From positions 62,001-126,000 of the forward strand of contig CAIRYK010000043.1 of the NCBI GenBank assembly GCA_903882805.1: a DNA stretch of 64,000 nucleotides, read 5' to 3'. Origin of the DNA: an uncultured Bacteroidota bacterium. GTDB taxonomy: Bacteria; Bacteroidota; Bacteroidia; Chitinophagales; Chitinophagaceae. A program made the position numbers and the translations under genes. This document shows, piece after piece, positions 19,502-28,069 of this stretch. Position 1 is the stretch's first letter. The number at the start of each line of letters is the position of its first letter. A model generated the notes under the pieces. That model ran no database searches, had not been told where the DNA came from, and worked only from the letters and a program-made list of their open reading frames with translations.

Positions 19502-19710
19502 TACAAGCTATTTTTATAGTAATAAAATCGTTGTAACCGCGCTATCCGTTGAATGCTATTAAAAGCCACAACACATGCTATCATTAACAACAAGACAAAA
19601 GTAAAGTTTGTTTTTACAAAAAACAAGTAAACTTTACTTTTTAACAAGCTAACTGTATCAAAGTTAATGTTTACTTTAATCATCCAATCTGCTAAAAACC
19701 GCACCAACAT
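19501..19710 (-). CDS. Doubtful 69-codon ORF overlapping the regulatory region
   Basis: The reading frame ends with TAATG overlap on the start codon of the membrane protein gene, which would fit translational coupling. However, the best promoter of the downstream pair (-7 element at 19659-19666) and the operator-like repeats lie inside it, so the full-length frame could not be made from that promoter. A 27-codon version from the ATG at 19584 (MIACVVAFNS...) would remain possible as a leader. No family was recognised. Confidence 0.22.
   Translation of the reverse strand: MLVRFLADWMIKVNINFDTVSLLKSKVYLFFVKTNFTFVLLLMIACVVAFNSIQRIARLQRFYYYKNSL
19600..19677. promoter_or_regulatory. Operator-like AGTAAA/TTTACT repeats
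   Basis: Four copies of the word GTAAA or its complement surround the promoter: AGTAAAGTTT (19600-19609), the 15-base perfect inverted repeat AAGTAAACTTTACTT (19625-19639), and TTTACTTT (19670-19677), which lies between the -33 and -7 boxes. Placement over and just after the transcription start fits repression, most simply by the XRE protein of the same operon. The regulator is an inference. Confidence 0.5.
19659..19688 (-). promoter_or_regulatory. Promoter of the membrane protein/XRE pair
   Basis: On the minus strand ATTG (19685-19688) and TAACTTTG (19659-19666) are 18 bases apart, the same spacing as the rplK promoter. Transcription would begin near 19655. Confidence 0.52.
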
Positions 19711-19871
19711 TACGTTTCAGCCACTTTTATCATGAATACAGACGCATTTAAATATTTTAATAAATATACGTTAATGTCGCAGTATTTATTCGGTTTTACA
19801 GATTGAGTAACACTATTGGCAGCCTATATCAGGGATTTTATTGCGTACGGGAAAAGTGATATATTGTATCA

Positions 19872-21605
19872 TTGAATCAAGAAACGTTATTTTTGCAAAG
19901 AGCAATACAAAATCATAATTTGAACATCAACGAGCAAAAGATTACCTATTTCCCCGAATCCCTGATTAAAGAAATAGCCCTACCCGAGCGGTTCACTTTC
20001 CCTTTTTACTATGAGCCGCACTCACTTACTAAATATGCTGCCGCAGAACTGCAACAATATCTGGAAACACTACCCGACCTTGACCACAACTTTGGCCTTA
20101 CAAACGATACGGATGAACCGGCTATAGGCAAAATGTTTGGCGTATTAGTAGTGGCAGACCAAATGGGGAAAGTAGGCTATTTATCAGCCTTCTCGGGCAA
20201 ACTCGCCGATTCCAACGACCATCAAAAATTTGTTCCACCGGTTTTTGATATGCTCACAGAAAACAGTTTTTTCCTGCAGGAGCAGGATATTATTGATGCA
20301 ATAAACAGGGAAATAGAAAACATACAGAGCGATATAAACTACGCAAACGCCAAAGTAGATTTGGACCGGCTCACTGAACAATCCGGACAGGAGTTATCGG
20401 CTTTAAAACAGCAGCTAAAAATCAATAAAGAGCACCGAAAACTACGCAGAGATGAGCTTGCACTAAGCGCTGAAATTCAGGACAATACACAAATTGAAGC
20501 AGAACTGGCCAAGCAAAGCCATTACGACAGGCACTGCCTCAGGGTAATGAAAGAAGAGTGGAAAGCTAAAGTAAACGAAGCGCAAGGAAAGTGGGAAGCA
20601 TATGAAAAACGAATTGAAAGCCTGAAAAACGAGCGTAAAGAACGATCGGCCGCACTACAGGGGCAGCTTTTTGAGCAATATTCGTTTCTGAACAAGGCAG
20701 GCGTAAAGAAAAGCCTGCAAGATATTTTTACTCCCACAGCTTTTGGCAGGCCACCGGCAGGCGCCGGCGAGTGCGCCACGCCCAAGCTATTGCAGTTTGC
20801 ATTTACCAATAACTACCGCCCTATTGCAATGGCCGAGTTTTGGTGGGGCGCTGCTCCAAAATCGGAAATACGACAGCACAAACAATTTTACCCGGCCTGT
20901 GCAGGCAAATGCAAACCCATACTGGCGCATATGCTGGAGGGAATGCCTGTAGACGAAAACCCGTTTTTGTTACCAACCGATGAACGCGCATGGATTGAAA
21001 TTATTTATGAAGACGACTATTTCCTGATTGTTAACAAGCCCGAAGGCCTGAGATCTGTACCGGGCGTAGATATTGAAGACTCGGTATATAGCCGATTAAA
21101 GAGCACAATGCACGATACAGAGCCACTAATGGTGCACAGACTGGACATGGGCACGTCTGGGTTATTAGTTGTCGCAAAAATACCCGAAATACACAAACAG
21201 CTACAAAAACAGTTTCTGGAACGTGTGGTGAGCAAGCGATACACTGCCCTGCTATCTAAACCAATACTTGAACCAACAGGAACAATAAGCCTGCCGCTTA
21301 CCGCCGACCCTTTCAACAGACCTCGCCAACTGGTATGTATGGAAACAGGCAAGCCAAGCGTAACCAAGTGGCAGGTGATTGAAACCAATGCGACAACAAC
21401 TAAAGTCCACTTTTGGCCGCTTACCGGTCGCACCCACCAATTGCGTATGCACTCAGCTCACGAACTTGGACTGAATGCGCCAATTGTGGGCGACGACCTG
21501 TATGGCACAGCAGGCGACCGTCTTTATCTGCATGCAGCATACCTTTCATTTGTGCATCCCATCACTAAAGAGCGGATGACATTTGAAGTAGCAGAAGATT
21601 TTTAA
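19872..21605 (+). CDS. RluA-family pseudouridine synthase with long N-terminal extension
   Basis: The C-terminal 210 residues are a complete RluA-type synthase: HRLDMGTSGLLVVAK with catalytic D425, RYTALL, and WPLTGRTHQLRMH. It isomerises uridine in rRNA or tRNA; the target is unknown. Residues 1-365 are unusual for RluA: an acidic N-terminal region followed by a coiled coil at about 140-275 rich in Glu, Lys and Gln, then a Cys-containing linker (YPACAGKCKPI, near 340). Such roughly 550-residue forms exist in Bacteroidota and Proteobacteria. The start is TTG; no ATG lies upstream in frame, and the next one would remove about 86 residues. Confidence 0.85.
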   Translation: MNQETLFLQRAIQNHNLNINEQKITYFPESLIKEIALPERFTFPFYYEPHSLTKYAAAELQQYLETLPDLDHNFGLTNDTDEPAIGKMFGVLVVADQMGKVGYLSAFSGKLADSNDHQKFVPPVFDMLTENSFFLQEQDIIDAINREIENIQSDINYANAKVDLDRLTEQSGQELSALKQQLKINKEHRKLRRDELALSAEIQDNTQIEAELAKQSHYDRHCLRVMKEEWKAKVNEAQGKWEAYEKRIESLKNERKERSAALQGQLFEQYSFLNKAGVKKSLQDIFTPTAFGRPPAGAGECATPKLLQFAFTNNYRPIAMAEFWWGAAPKSEIRQHKQFYPACAGKCKPILAHMLEGMPVDENPFLLPTDERAWIEIIYEDDYFLIVNKPEGLRSVPGVDIEDSVYSRLKSTMHDTEPLMVHRLDMGTSGLLVVAKIPEIHKQLQKQFLERVVSKRYTALLSKPILEPTGTISLPLTADPFNRPRQLVCMETGKPSVTKWQVIETNATTTKVHFWPLTGRTHQLRMHSAHELGLNAPIVGDDLYGTAGDRLYLHAAYLSFVHPITKERMTFEVAEDF

Positions 21606-21664
21606 AGAAGATAAGCAATACAACTTTTTTTATCCCTGCAAATTTGCGACCGACTTCAACCGGC

Positions 21665-23053
21665 TTACTGCTTCACTATTTTCTTGATTACCCCACCATT
21701 TATTTGTAAGAAATACAAACCCGATGGAAGTAAAGCTATATCAATACAAGCCTGTTTTGTGTAGAATGAATGGCGATATATGGTTTCGCCCAGAGTGTTG
21801 CGGATCGCAAGGTCATTTATTACAGATGGAGCAATAATGGAAACCTGGTTTGTAGCAGGATTGGGGTGAATGACAATTTCATCATCCTGAGTAGCAACTA
21901 CAACATCAGTTGATCCATCCAGTTTCTCCACCGTTACTTTATTACCATGTGCATAATCTGTATACAAAACATATGGTATGCCGATTGGATTGATAACAAT
22001 ATCCGGAGCATACGCATAACCGCGGGAAAAGCCGGGGCTGCCGACAAACACCCAATTACTACCATCAAATTTCTCAACCGAAGTTTTACCACCGCGCCAC
22101 AAGTCGCGATAGGAAACATAGGGAGTTCCATTTGTATCAAGAACAATACGTACATTAAAAGCAATACCATCCGTAAAATTATTTGTGCCAACAACTACCC
22201 AATCAACCCCGTCAAATTTCTTCACTGTAGCCTTCTGGGTAAAATTATCGCACTGTGTATAGGCTACATAGGGCGTACCCCACTTATCTATAGCCAGCGA
22301 AATATCGTCGGCCTGTACTCCTGAAATGTCGCCACTACCCACGGTTACCCAATCTGCGCCATCAAACATCATTACAGTAGCGTTGGCGTCCCTAAGATTC
22401 TGATAAGATACATAGGGTACGCCGGATTTACTGATCGCTATGTCTGTAAAGTTGACTGTTGACGGCGAAAACTTTGTGCGCCCAACAGAATCCCATGTGG
22501 CGCCATTAAATTTCATAACAGTAATTCTTCCATTACCAGCCAAATCAGCATAATTACTAAAGTCGGAAAACACTATATAGGGCGCACCGGCAGTGTCAAA
22601 GGTTATCTTCGTAAAATGTGCTGTAGTGTCAGTAATACTCACCGGCCCCACGCTAACCCATGCGGAGCCATCAAACTTTTTAACGGATGCCCTATAACCA
22701 TGGGAAGAATCGGCATAAACCACATAGGGTGTGCCCGCGGGCGATATTGCTATTTGTCCGTCGTAAAACCGTCCATCAGAAAAAGCTGCAGGACCAACTC
22801 CTACCCAATCTGCCCCATTAAATTTCATAACTGTAGCTTTATTGCTACGCGCGCCATCGCCAAAGGCAACATAGGGAGCTCCAGCCTGATTCATTGCAAT
22901 TGTAGAAAAGTACCCGGCGCCTACCGAAAAGTCGGGCCTACCAACAACCCGCCACGATTGTCCGCGACCACTGGTAGCCCCCAAAAGAAAAAAACAAAAC
23001 AAGTGTAAACCGAGGGAACGGAAACCTACAGATAATAAAGTGAGCGTATTCAT
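21665..23053 (-). CDS. T9SS-secreted seven-repeat protein, probable beta-propeller
   Basis: After a signal peptide (to about residue 31) come seven units of about 48 residues with the pattern W-x-x-VG ... GxPYVxYxD ... ATVxKFDG, starting at SWRVVGRPDFS, DWVGVGPAAFS, AWVSVGPVSIT, TWDSVGRTKFS, DWVTVGSGDIS, DWVVVGTNNFT and NWVFVGSPGFS. Seven blades is a common propeller number. A T9SS sorting domain closes the protein (IVIHPNPATNQVSI, LPSGLYFLQI). It should be exported across the outer membrane. No catalytic motif was seen; binding or surface display is likely. Confidence 0.8.
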   Translation of the reverse strand: MNTLTLLSVGFRSLGLHLFCFFLLGATSGRGQSWRVVGRPDFSVGAGYFSTIAMNQAGAPYVAFGDGARSNKATVMKFNGADWVGVGPAAFSDGRFYDGQIAISPAGTPYVVYADSSHGYRASVKKFDGSAWVSVGPVSITDTTAHFTKITFDTAGAPYIVFSDFSNYADLAGNGRITVMKFNGATWDSVGRTKFSPSTVNFTDIAISKSGVPYVSYQNLRDANATVMMFDGADWVTVGSGDISGVQADDISLAIDKWGTPYVAYTQCDNFTQKATVKKFDGVDWVVVGTNNFTDGIAFNVRIVLDTNGTPYVSYRDLWRGGKTSVEKFDGSNWVFVGSPGFSRGYAYAPDIVINPIGIPYVLYTDYAHGNKVTVEKLDGSTDVVVATQDDEIVIHPNPATNQVSIIAPSVINDLAIRNTLGETIYRHSFYTKQACIDIALLPSGLYFLQINGGVIKKIVKQ

Positions 23054-23504
23054 AAAGTTTTGGTTTTAACAGTTTGTTTCAACAATTGTGCCAGAAAAAG
23101 CTTCTTTACAATTTCAGTGCGCCAGCCAAATGTTACCGACTTGCTTCGTTTTTAAATGAATGGTATAGGCTATAAAACCACAAAAAATATAATAAAATAT
23201 ACTCACATAATGAACAGCAGCTTTCATTTACATACTGATATTAGCGAGATTAAATACTCACCCCCGTTGCATTGGCCAATAATGCTGTTACTTCCTTTTT
23301 GCTTATTATGTAATAATAAATTTATATATTAAAACAACAAAAGCAACTTTTAAAACGGCTCAAAATCTATGAATTATGCTAAACAACAGCCGAATACTGT
23401 AAGAATTTATTATATGAACGAGATAATTTTGTTTGCACAAACATATCGTACTACCGCGCCCAAAAAAGAAAAAAATAAGATTTTCACAAATAAAATTCAG
23501 TATC
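23054..23504 (+). other. AT-rich intergenic region with putative promoter
   Basis: No gene was seen in these 451 bases. TAATTTTG at 23424-23431 matches the -7 element and would start the copper-storage gene mRNA near 23434, about 70 bases before its ATG. The rest is AT-rich without clear repeats. The minus-strand gene 21665-23053 must also have its promoter here; none was recognised. Confidence 0.4.
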
Positions 23505-23831
23505 ATGGGTTATCACGACAATCAAAAATGTATTGACGCCTGCCTTCAATGCGCGGCAATCTGCAATCATTGTGCATCTTCCTGCCTTAGCGAGCAAGAT
23601 GTAGAAATGATGACAAAATGTGTCCAGATGGATATGGAATGCGCAGCGCTTTGTTACGCCACTGCTCAGTTGCTGAGCTTAGGTAGTATACACGCAAAAG
23701 CAATAAGTAATATTTGTGCGGAAGCCTGTAGGGCATGCGCCGAAGTATGTGGTAACCATAATAATGAACACTGCCAGGAGTGTGCAGCAGCTTGCCGCAA
23801 ATGTGCAGATGAGTGTGAGCGAGTGCAATAA
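23505..23831 (+). CDS. Cytosolic copper-storage-type four-helix cysteine-rich protein (Csp3-like, DUF326)
   Basis: The ATG at 23505 gives 108 residues; a longer frame from a TTG at 23433 would start inside the promoter. There are 18 cysteines, at 9, 13, 16, 20, 23, 27, 39, 46, 50, 71, 75, 78, 82, 90, 93, 97, 100 and 104, spaced CxxxC and CxxC along helices as in the four-helix copper storage proteins. No signal peptide is present, which fits Csp3-type cytosolic storage of Cu(I), with the thiolates lining the bundle core. A copper chaperone or exporter is not adjacent, though an RND metal efflux operon lies 10 kb away. Confidence 0.82.
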   Translation: MGYHDNQKCIDACLQCAAICNHCASSCLSEQDVEMMTKCVQMDMECAALCYATAQLLSLGSIHAKAISNICAEACRACAEVCGNHNNEHCQECAAACRKCADECERVQ

Positions 23832-23934
23832 TCCATTTCGTGCAAATAGCATAAAAATCTATCCATGCATTCATGGTCGCTGTAATTCAATAAAACCATA
23901 AAAATTCACTAATCATTTCCATAAACATTTCATT

Positions 23935-24132
23935 ATGAGGGGCATAATCCACGACTTATCACAGAATACCTTCATAGAAGGGCCAATTGAAACCAAGCCA
24001 ATAACCGATCAATTCCAGCAGGCGTCAGATGATAACACGATCAATAGCTATACACAGACCAAAGAGGTCCCATCGCGAAGAGAAGTAGAGGATGTAGATA
24101 TTCCTTATTATGAAGTAAATGAACAGTATTGA
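23935..24132 (+). CDS. Small acidic hypothetical protein
   Basis: This 65-residue frame opens with ATG and is rich in Asp, Glu, Gln, Thr and Ser, without hydrophobic segments, so the product would be largely disordered. It lies 103 bases after the copper-storage gene on the same strand and could be cotranscribed. No family was recognised; it may be spurious. Confidence 0.35.
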   Translation: MRGIIHDLSQNTFIEGPIETKPITDQFQQASDDNTINSYTQTKEVPSRREVEDVDIPYYEVNEQY

Positions 24133-24694
24133 GGTGCATAAAAGGCTAACTGCTAAAATAGCACAAACTACAAAGGCAACAGAAAAACGATGAAATATCA
24201 AAGCTTATTTGTAACTCTTGCAGATTTTGATTGGTTAACTCAACATTAGGATTCAATATTTGATTCGAAAACCTAGCAAAACCAGCAGGCCATTCGTACC
24301 GTAATGAATTTAGAGAGGTCAAATTGCTGCCGCAGCATGCCAACACATTGGTTACGTCACCAAATTTGTCTAGGAAAGCATTATCTACTTTTTTACTGGT
24401 AAGTTTAGAGCGGGAAACAAAGCGAGAACGGAGGGAAAAAGAAAAAACCAAGGCGAAAAAGCCTTGGTTTTTTCTTTTTGTCGGGGAGACTGGACAACTT
24501 TCGAACCGGTTTGTCAAAGATCTACTTGCTTTGAATGCACTTTTGGGTATGATTGGAGAAGTATGAGTAATAACTGGAAAGAACTGTCAAATACTGGACG
24601 GTGGTTGACTGGACAACTTTGGAACGGAAAGGCAGTCGTCATCTAATATTTTTATCTAAATTTATGGGTTCATGCACTTTATTGAATTCATCTT
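24133..24694. other. Gene-poor region with degraded repeat sequences
   Basis: No convincing gene was found. The stretch from 24407 to 24494 is a diverged copy of the sequence flanking the tRNA-Pro gene 1.1 kb away. A 21-base imperfect direct repeat (GACTGGACAACTTT-N-GAAC-N-G) occurs at 24488-24508 and 24607-24627. Reading frames here show no family resemblance. Confidence 0.5.
24407..24494. repeat. Left copy of the tRNA-Pro 3'-end/terminator repeat
   Basis: This matches 25550-25634: both begin AGAGCGGGAAACA, continue AGCGAGA-CGGA-GGAAAAAG, contain a hairpin, and end CTTTTTGTCGGGGAGAC-GGA, where the last part is the 3' end of a tRNA read in reverse. Only about 14 bases of tRNA remain here. 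The stem here is GAAAAAACCAAGGC/GCCTTGGTTTTTTC (24441-24454 with 24461-24474). Confidence 0.65.
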
Positions 24695-25437
24695 ATGAAG
24701 TCACTTTTTCTTACACTTTTTTTTATCGTAAGTGTCATAACAATACGAGCCCAAAATACTATGCGACAACTTACTGACCTAATAGATAAAGCAGACCCAG
24801 CTTGGAAAATCGTTCACGAGTGGATATTATCAGAAAAAATAAAGTAGAAATCTTGCCCGTCGATACTACATTCGCCAACGAGGCATTATACAAGATTCAA
24901 ATAACGACACACTCACCAATGGGAGCGATAGTTTTTATGACAGGAGGGCTCTTGATTGATGATGGTTGGATAAGAATTCTTGGTTCTGGTAATTCAAAAC
25001 TAAATAGAACACTGCCAGATTGGAACAAAGGTAAATCATTCAAAGATTTTGGGGAGGTTCCCTCATTTTTGCTGATTGCTGATGATGCAATTGGCGGGTT
25101 TTATATTTTGAATGGCGGAGCCTTAGGAAAAGATCTGGGCAAGATTTACTATTTCTCGCCCGACAATTTAGAATATGAATCTCTTGAAATTACCTACAGC
25201 GAGTTTTTGCTTTTTTGCTTCAATAATGATTTCGAAGAGTTTTACAAGGGGCACAGATGGAACAATTGGAGACGCGAAGTCGCAAGGTTAAAAGGAGATG
25301 AGGTTTTTAGCTTCTATCCTTTCCTATGGACAAAAGAGGGTAAAGACATTAACAAAAGCTCACGTAAAGTTGTTCCTGTTGATGAACAATACAGTCTCAA
25401 TATTGAGATGAGAAAACAGATTGGGGTTGACAAATAA
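24695..25437 (+). pseudogene. DUF2625 secreted protein, frameshifted
   Basis: The ATG at 24695 opens a frame with a signal peptide (MKSLFLTLFFIVSVITIRAQ) and the DUF2625-like start RQLTDLIDKADPAWKIVHEWI, but it stops at 24845-24847. The rest of the protein continues in the -1 frame from the same place: NKVEILPVDTT, then GGLLIDDGWIRILGSG and YFSPDNLEYE, to 25437. One extra A in the run of six at 24834-24839 would restore a single frame of about 247 codons. It is therefore a one-base deletion or a sequencing/assembly error in a homopolymer. No canonical slippery heptamer is in register. The DUF2625 function is unknown. The gene sits between the two tRNA-Pro repeats, suggesting acquisition. Confidence 0.72.
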
Positions 25438-25549
25438 AAATGACCATTAGGCTGAAGCGTGTTTATCTTGTTCTTTTAAACTGAATTCGAACATTAAAAC
25501 AGGAATCTTTGAGTAACAACTAGCAAAAACGGGAACAAACTAGCAAGGC

Positions 25550-25694
<145 letters not shown>

Positions 25695-25782
25695 ATTACT
25701 ATTTTACCGGTTTGCCGATGTCTGTTACCAGACTTTTTTTTTGCCGGGTAATTATTGCTAATTAACCTTTGTGCTAAACCAG

Positions 25783-25871
25783 CGGTGAGGGCGAGATTCG
25801 AACTCGCGGTACACTTTAAGGCGTACGACAGTTTAGCAAACTATTGGATTCGGCCACTCTCCCACCTCACC
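25783..25871 (-). tRNA. tRNA-Ser (anticodon GCU)
   Basis: On the minus strand GGTGAGG pairs with CCTCACC. The anticodon loop TTGCTAA lies in the stem ATAGT/ACTGT, giving anticodon GCT. A long variable arm (GTACGCCTTAAAGTGTAC) is typical of class II serine tRNAs. The T arm is GCGAG-TTCGAAT-CTCGC and the discriminator is G. Confidence 0.96.
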
Positions 25872-26004
25872 TCAACTCGCGATCAAGTCGCTTATTGTGT
25901 TCCCCTCTGTAAGGGAGTGCAAAGATACGCAGTGTTTTGGAATAAACAAACTTAATCGAGTTTTTTGTGCCAGTTTTTCAAAAATAATTTCTCGCAATCT
26001 GTTG

Positions 26005-26823
26005 CTACCAACGCTTTCCGATCTGTATGCCTACATATAGGTCTATAAAATAAGCGCTTGGCTTTTGGTTTGCCAGCAGCGGCAAGTCTTGCGCATAGTA
26101 CTCTACATTGAGCCCGGTTTCCACGCCAAGCGCAGTTTTCTTGTTTGCAGAAAAATCGAAGTGCATACCCGTTTTAAAATGTCCGCCCGGCACTATCACT
26201 ACCTCGTCGATGCCCTTGCTAAAGCCAGCATTGCCTTCTATAAGGCTTTGATCGAGAAATGCCTCTTTATTATTGTCTTTGTACTTTATGGCCGATGGGT
26301 CGCTGTACACATTGATATAGTATGGCTTGAGCGCGCCTACCGAAACCCCGAAGGCATTTACCCAATGTATAGACACCGAACCCGGATCGGGCTTGCCCAC
26401 CAACAGTTTACGGAATCCATATCCCAATTTCAATGCATAGAAGTTATTGATCTTGCCGTAGATGTAGGTGTTGCTACCTGCTCCGCTGGCGCTCACGCCT
26501 TCCACCTTTTGCTCGCGAGGGTCTTTCTTCTCAGTAAACTCCAACTGGTAGAAACGCACATTGCTAAACATATCGCTCTGGCGTGGGTTCTTTGCCTTCA
26601 GTTTACCTAAATCCATAAACACACTCCACCCATTGCTATTTAGCCTCAGCCCTCCTGCAAACTCCTGCGAGATGGCTTTGGGCGCCTTGGGCTTTACATA
26701 AGCAAATTTGGGTTCTTTTTTCTGAATGGTATCTGTAGTCGCATCTTTGCTCTGAGCGCAAACCACCTGCTGCGTAGCGCAGCAAGCCGACAATACTATC
26801 AGTTTTTTGAATATACCTTTCAT
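26005..26823 (-). CDS. Secreted outer-membrane beta-barrel-like protein, unknown
   Basis: This 272-residue protein has a signal peptide (cleavage near VCAQ, residue 23), a Lys/Pro-rich linker (about 35-52) and then alternating polar/hydrophobic strands such as FAGGLRLNSNGWSVFMDLG, YALKLGYGF and ALGVETGLNVEYY. It ends in DLYVGIQIGKRW, an aromatic C-terminus typical of outer-membrane barrels. No family was recognised. It has no operon partner; the next gene upstream is divergent. Confidence 0.68.
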   Translation of the reverse strand: MKGIFKKLIVLSACCATQQVVCAQSKDATTDTIQKKEPKFAYVKPKAPKAISQEFAGGLRLNSNGWSVFMDLGKLKAKNPRQSDMFSNVRFYQLEFTEKKDPREQKVEGVSASGAGSNTYIYGKINNFYALKLGYGFRKLLVGKPDPGSVSIHWVNAFGVSVGALKPYYINVYSDPSAIKYKDNNKEAFLDQSLIEGNAGFSKGIDEVVIVPGGHFKTGMHFDFSANKKTALGVETGLNVEYYAQDLPLLANQKPSAYFIDLYVGIQIGKRW

Positions 26824-27007
26824 AGAAATTTCAAAGCGTAAGTTACTGATTATTTCGAATATAGCAGAATACCTAACATTTTTTTATCGTTTTTACCCAT
26901 TAGCTCTTGCTGCGCAAAGTTTTAGACGACTTTGAAAAATACTTCCACTAAAACTATGCCACGCTTAGCAAATTAGAAATAACCGTATTTTTACCAAAAT
27001 TATCAAC

Positions 27008-27418
27008 ATGACCTCTAAAGTCGTTTATAACGGAGAACTACGAACTACATCTACACACCTACGCTCCGGCAGCGTAATAGAAACCGACGCCCCTGTGGAT
27101 AACAAAGGTAAGGGAGAGCGTTTTTCGCCTACCGATCTTGTAGCTACTGCCCTGGCTCAGTGCATTGTTACTACCCTCGGATTGGCAGAAAGCACGCACG
27201 ATATTAATATTGTAGGAGCTGAGTGTCAGGTTGAAAAAATAATGACATCCAATCCACGCAAAATCGGCGAAATAAAGATCATCATTAGCTTCCCCAATAG
27301 CTCCCCCTTTACGGATAAAGAAAAAATAAAAATAGAACATATAGCTAACACCTGCCCGGTACATCAGAGTCTGCACCCCGACTGTATCCGCACCATTATT
27401 TTCCATTGGCCTGAGTAA
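27008..27418 (+). CDS. OsmC/Ohr-family protein
   Basis: This 136-residue protein has the two conserved cysteines of the family, C52 (ALAQCIVTTLG) and C116 (NTCPVHQSL), and an arginine-containing start (ELRTTSTHLRSG). OsmC-like proteins are dimeric thiol peroxidases that reduce organic hydroperoxides in the cytosol; whether this is a peroxidase or one of the YhfA-type members of unknown role is open. Its stop lies 3 bases from the end of the convergent gene, with no room for a terminator between. Confidence 0.86.
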   Translation: MTSKVVYNGELRTTSTHLRSGSVIETDAPVDNKGKGERFSPTDLVATALAQCIVTTLGLAESTHDINIVGAECQVEKIMTSNPRKIGEIKIIISFPNSSPFTDKEKIKIEHIANTCPVHQSLHPDCIRTIIFHWPE

Positions 27419-27421
27419 GTG

Positions 27422-27958
27422 TTAATACAGCTCGAGCGATTGCATAATGCCCTCAACAATGCCTATGCTTTCCTGCATTCGGCTATCGGCATACATAAAG
27501 GATACCTGTATTTCCTCGTCTCGATGGTGAATAAAGTAAATCAGGCAGCGGTTTAATCGACCATACAAGGCCCGGGTGGTAAAATGCAACACAGTAGTAT
27601 TGCCAGGATAATACTTTGATGCCCTGCATTCTACCAGGCGTAGCGTAGTGTCTTCACGGTAGCGTTGCAGGTCGCGCTCCAAACTTTCCTTGGTGCAATC
27701 GAGATAGCTTTTTATGTCGGTGAATCTGCTCTTACGAGCTGTAATTACCACGTATATTTTCTCGCGCTCATTAAAATAAGATAGTTCAACAGGTTGTTGT
27801 ACAGTGGTGTCGGGCGGTAATAATAGAAAGCCTTGTGGCAACGATAACTGAAATCTGTACTCATCGTTTTTCACCAGTTTCTGGCAATAAGCGCTACTGC
27901 ACCAACACATAATGCAGAGCGGCAGTATCAAAAACAATAAAAAACGCAACCTTTTCAT
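27422..27958 (-). CDS. Secreted hypothetical protein
   Basis: This 178-residue protein has a signal peptide (hydrophobic core FLLFLILPLCIMCWC; cleavage near AYCQ, residue 25). The remainder looks like one alpha/beta domain with SLPQGFLLLPPD and FTDIKSYLDCTKESL. No family was recognised. It is transcribed toward the OsmC gene and ends 3 bases away. Confidence 0.62.
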   Translation of the reverse strand: MKRLRFLLFLILPLCIMCWCSSAYCQKLVKNDEYRFQLSLPQGFLLLPPDTTVQQPVELSYFNEREKIYVVITARKSRFTDIKSYLDCTKESLERDLQRYREDTTLRLVECRASKYYPGNTTVLHFTTRALYGRLNRCLIYFIHHRDEEIQVSFMYADSRMQESIGIVEGIMQSLELY

Positions 27959-28069
27959 TTACCGGCAATATTCATTGAAATGCGTAAGCACATCGCGTAG
28001 CAAAGGAAGTAAGAATTATCAATTCTATACAGAACGTTGGTCAGTTTGTAGCGCAAAGTGACTTCGCCA

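Noticed and set aside
21900-22950. Regularly repeated DNA words suggesting a CRISPR or tandem-repeat array
   Set aside because: The words recur because the encoded protein has seven similar units; the DNA repeats are imperfect and follow codon boundaries.
24480-24510. A second tRNA gene next to the left repeat
   Set aside because: Only the last 14 or so bases of a tRNA and a possible TTCGAACC T-loop are present; no acceptor, D or anticodon arm can be paired.
24146-24517. A 123-codon minus-strand frame before the DUF2625 gene
   Set aside because: It reads through the tRNA-Pro relic and terminator hairpin, has no family resemblance and an odd composition (Ser/Phe/Cys-rich).
24830-24850. Programmed -1 frameshift in the DUF2625 gene
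   Set aside because: No X-XXY-YYZ heptamer is in register; the 0-frame codons are GAA AAA ATA. A one-base indel is simpler.
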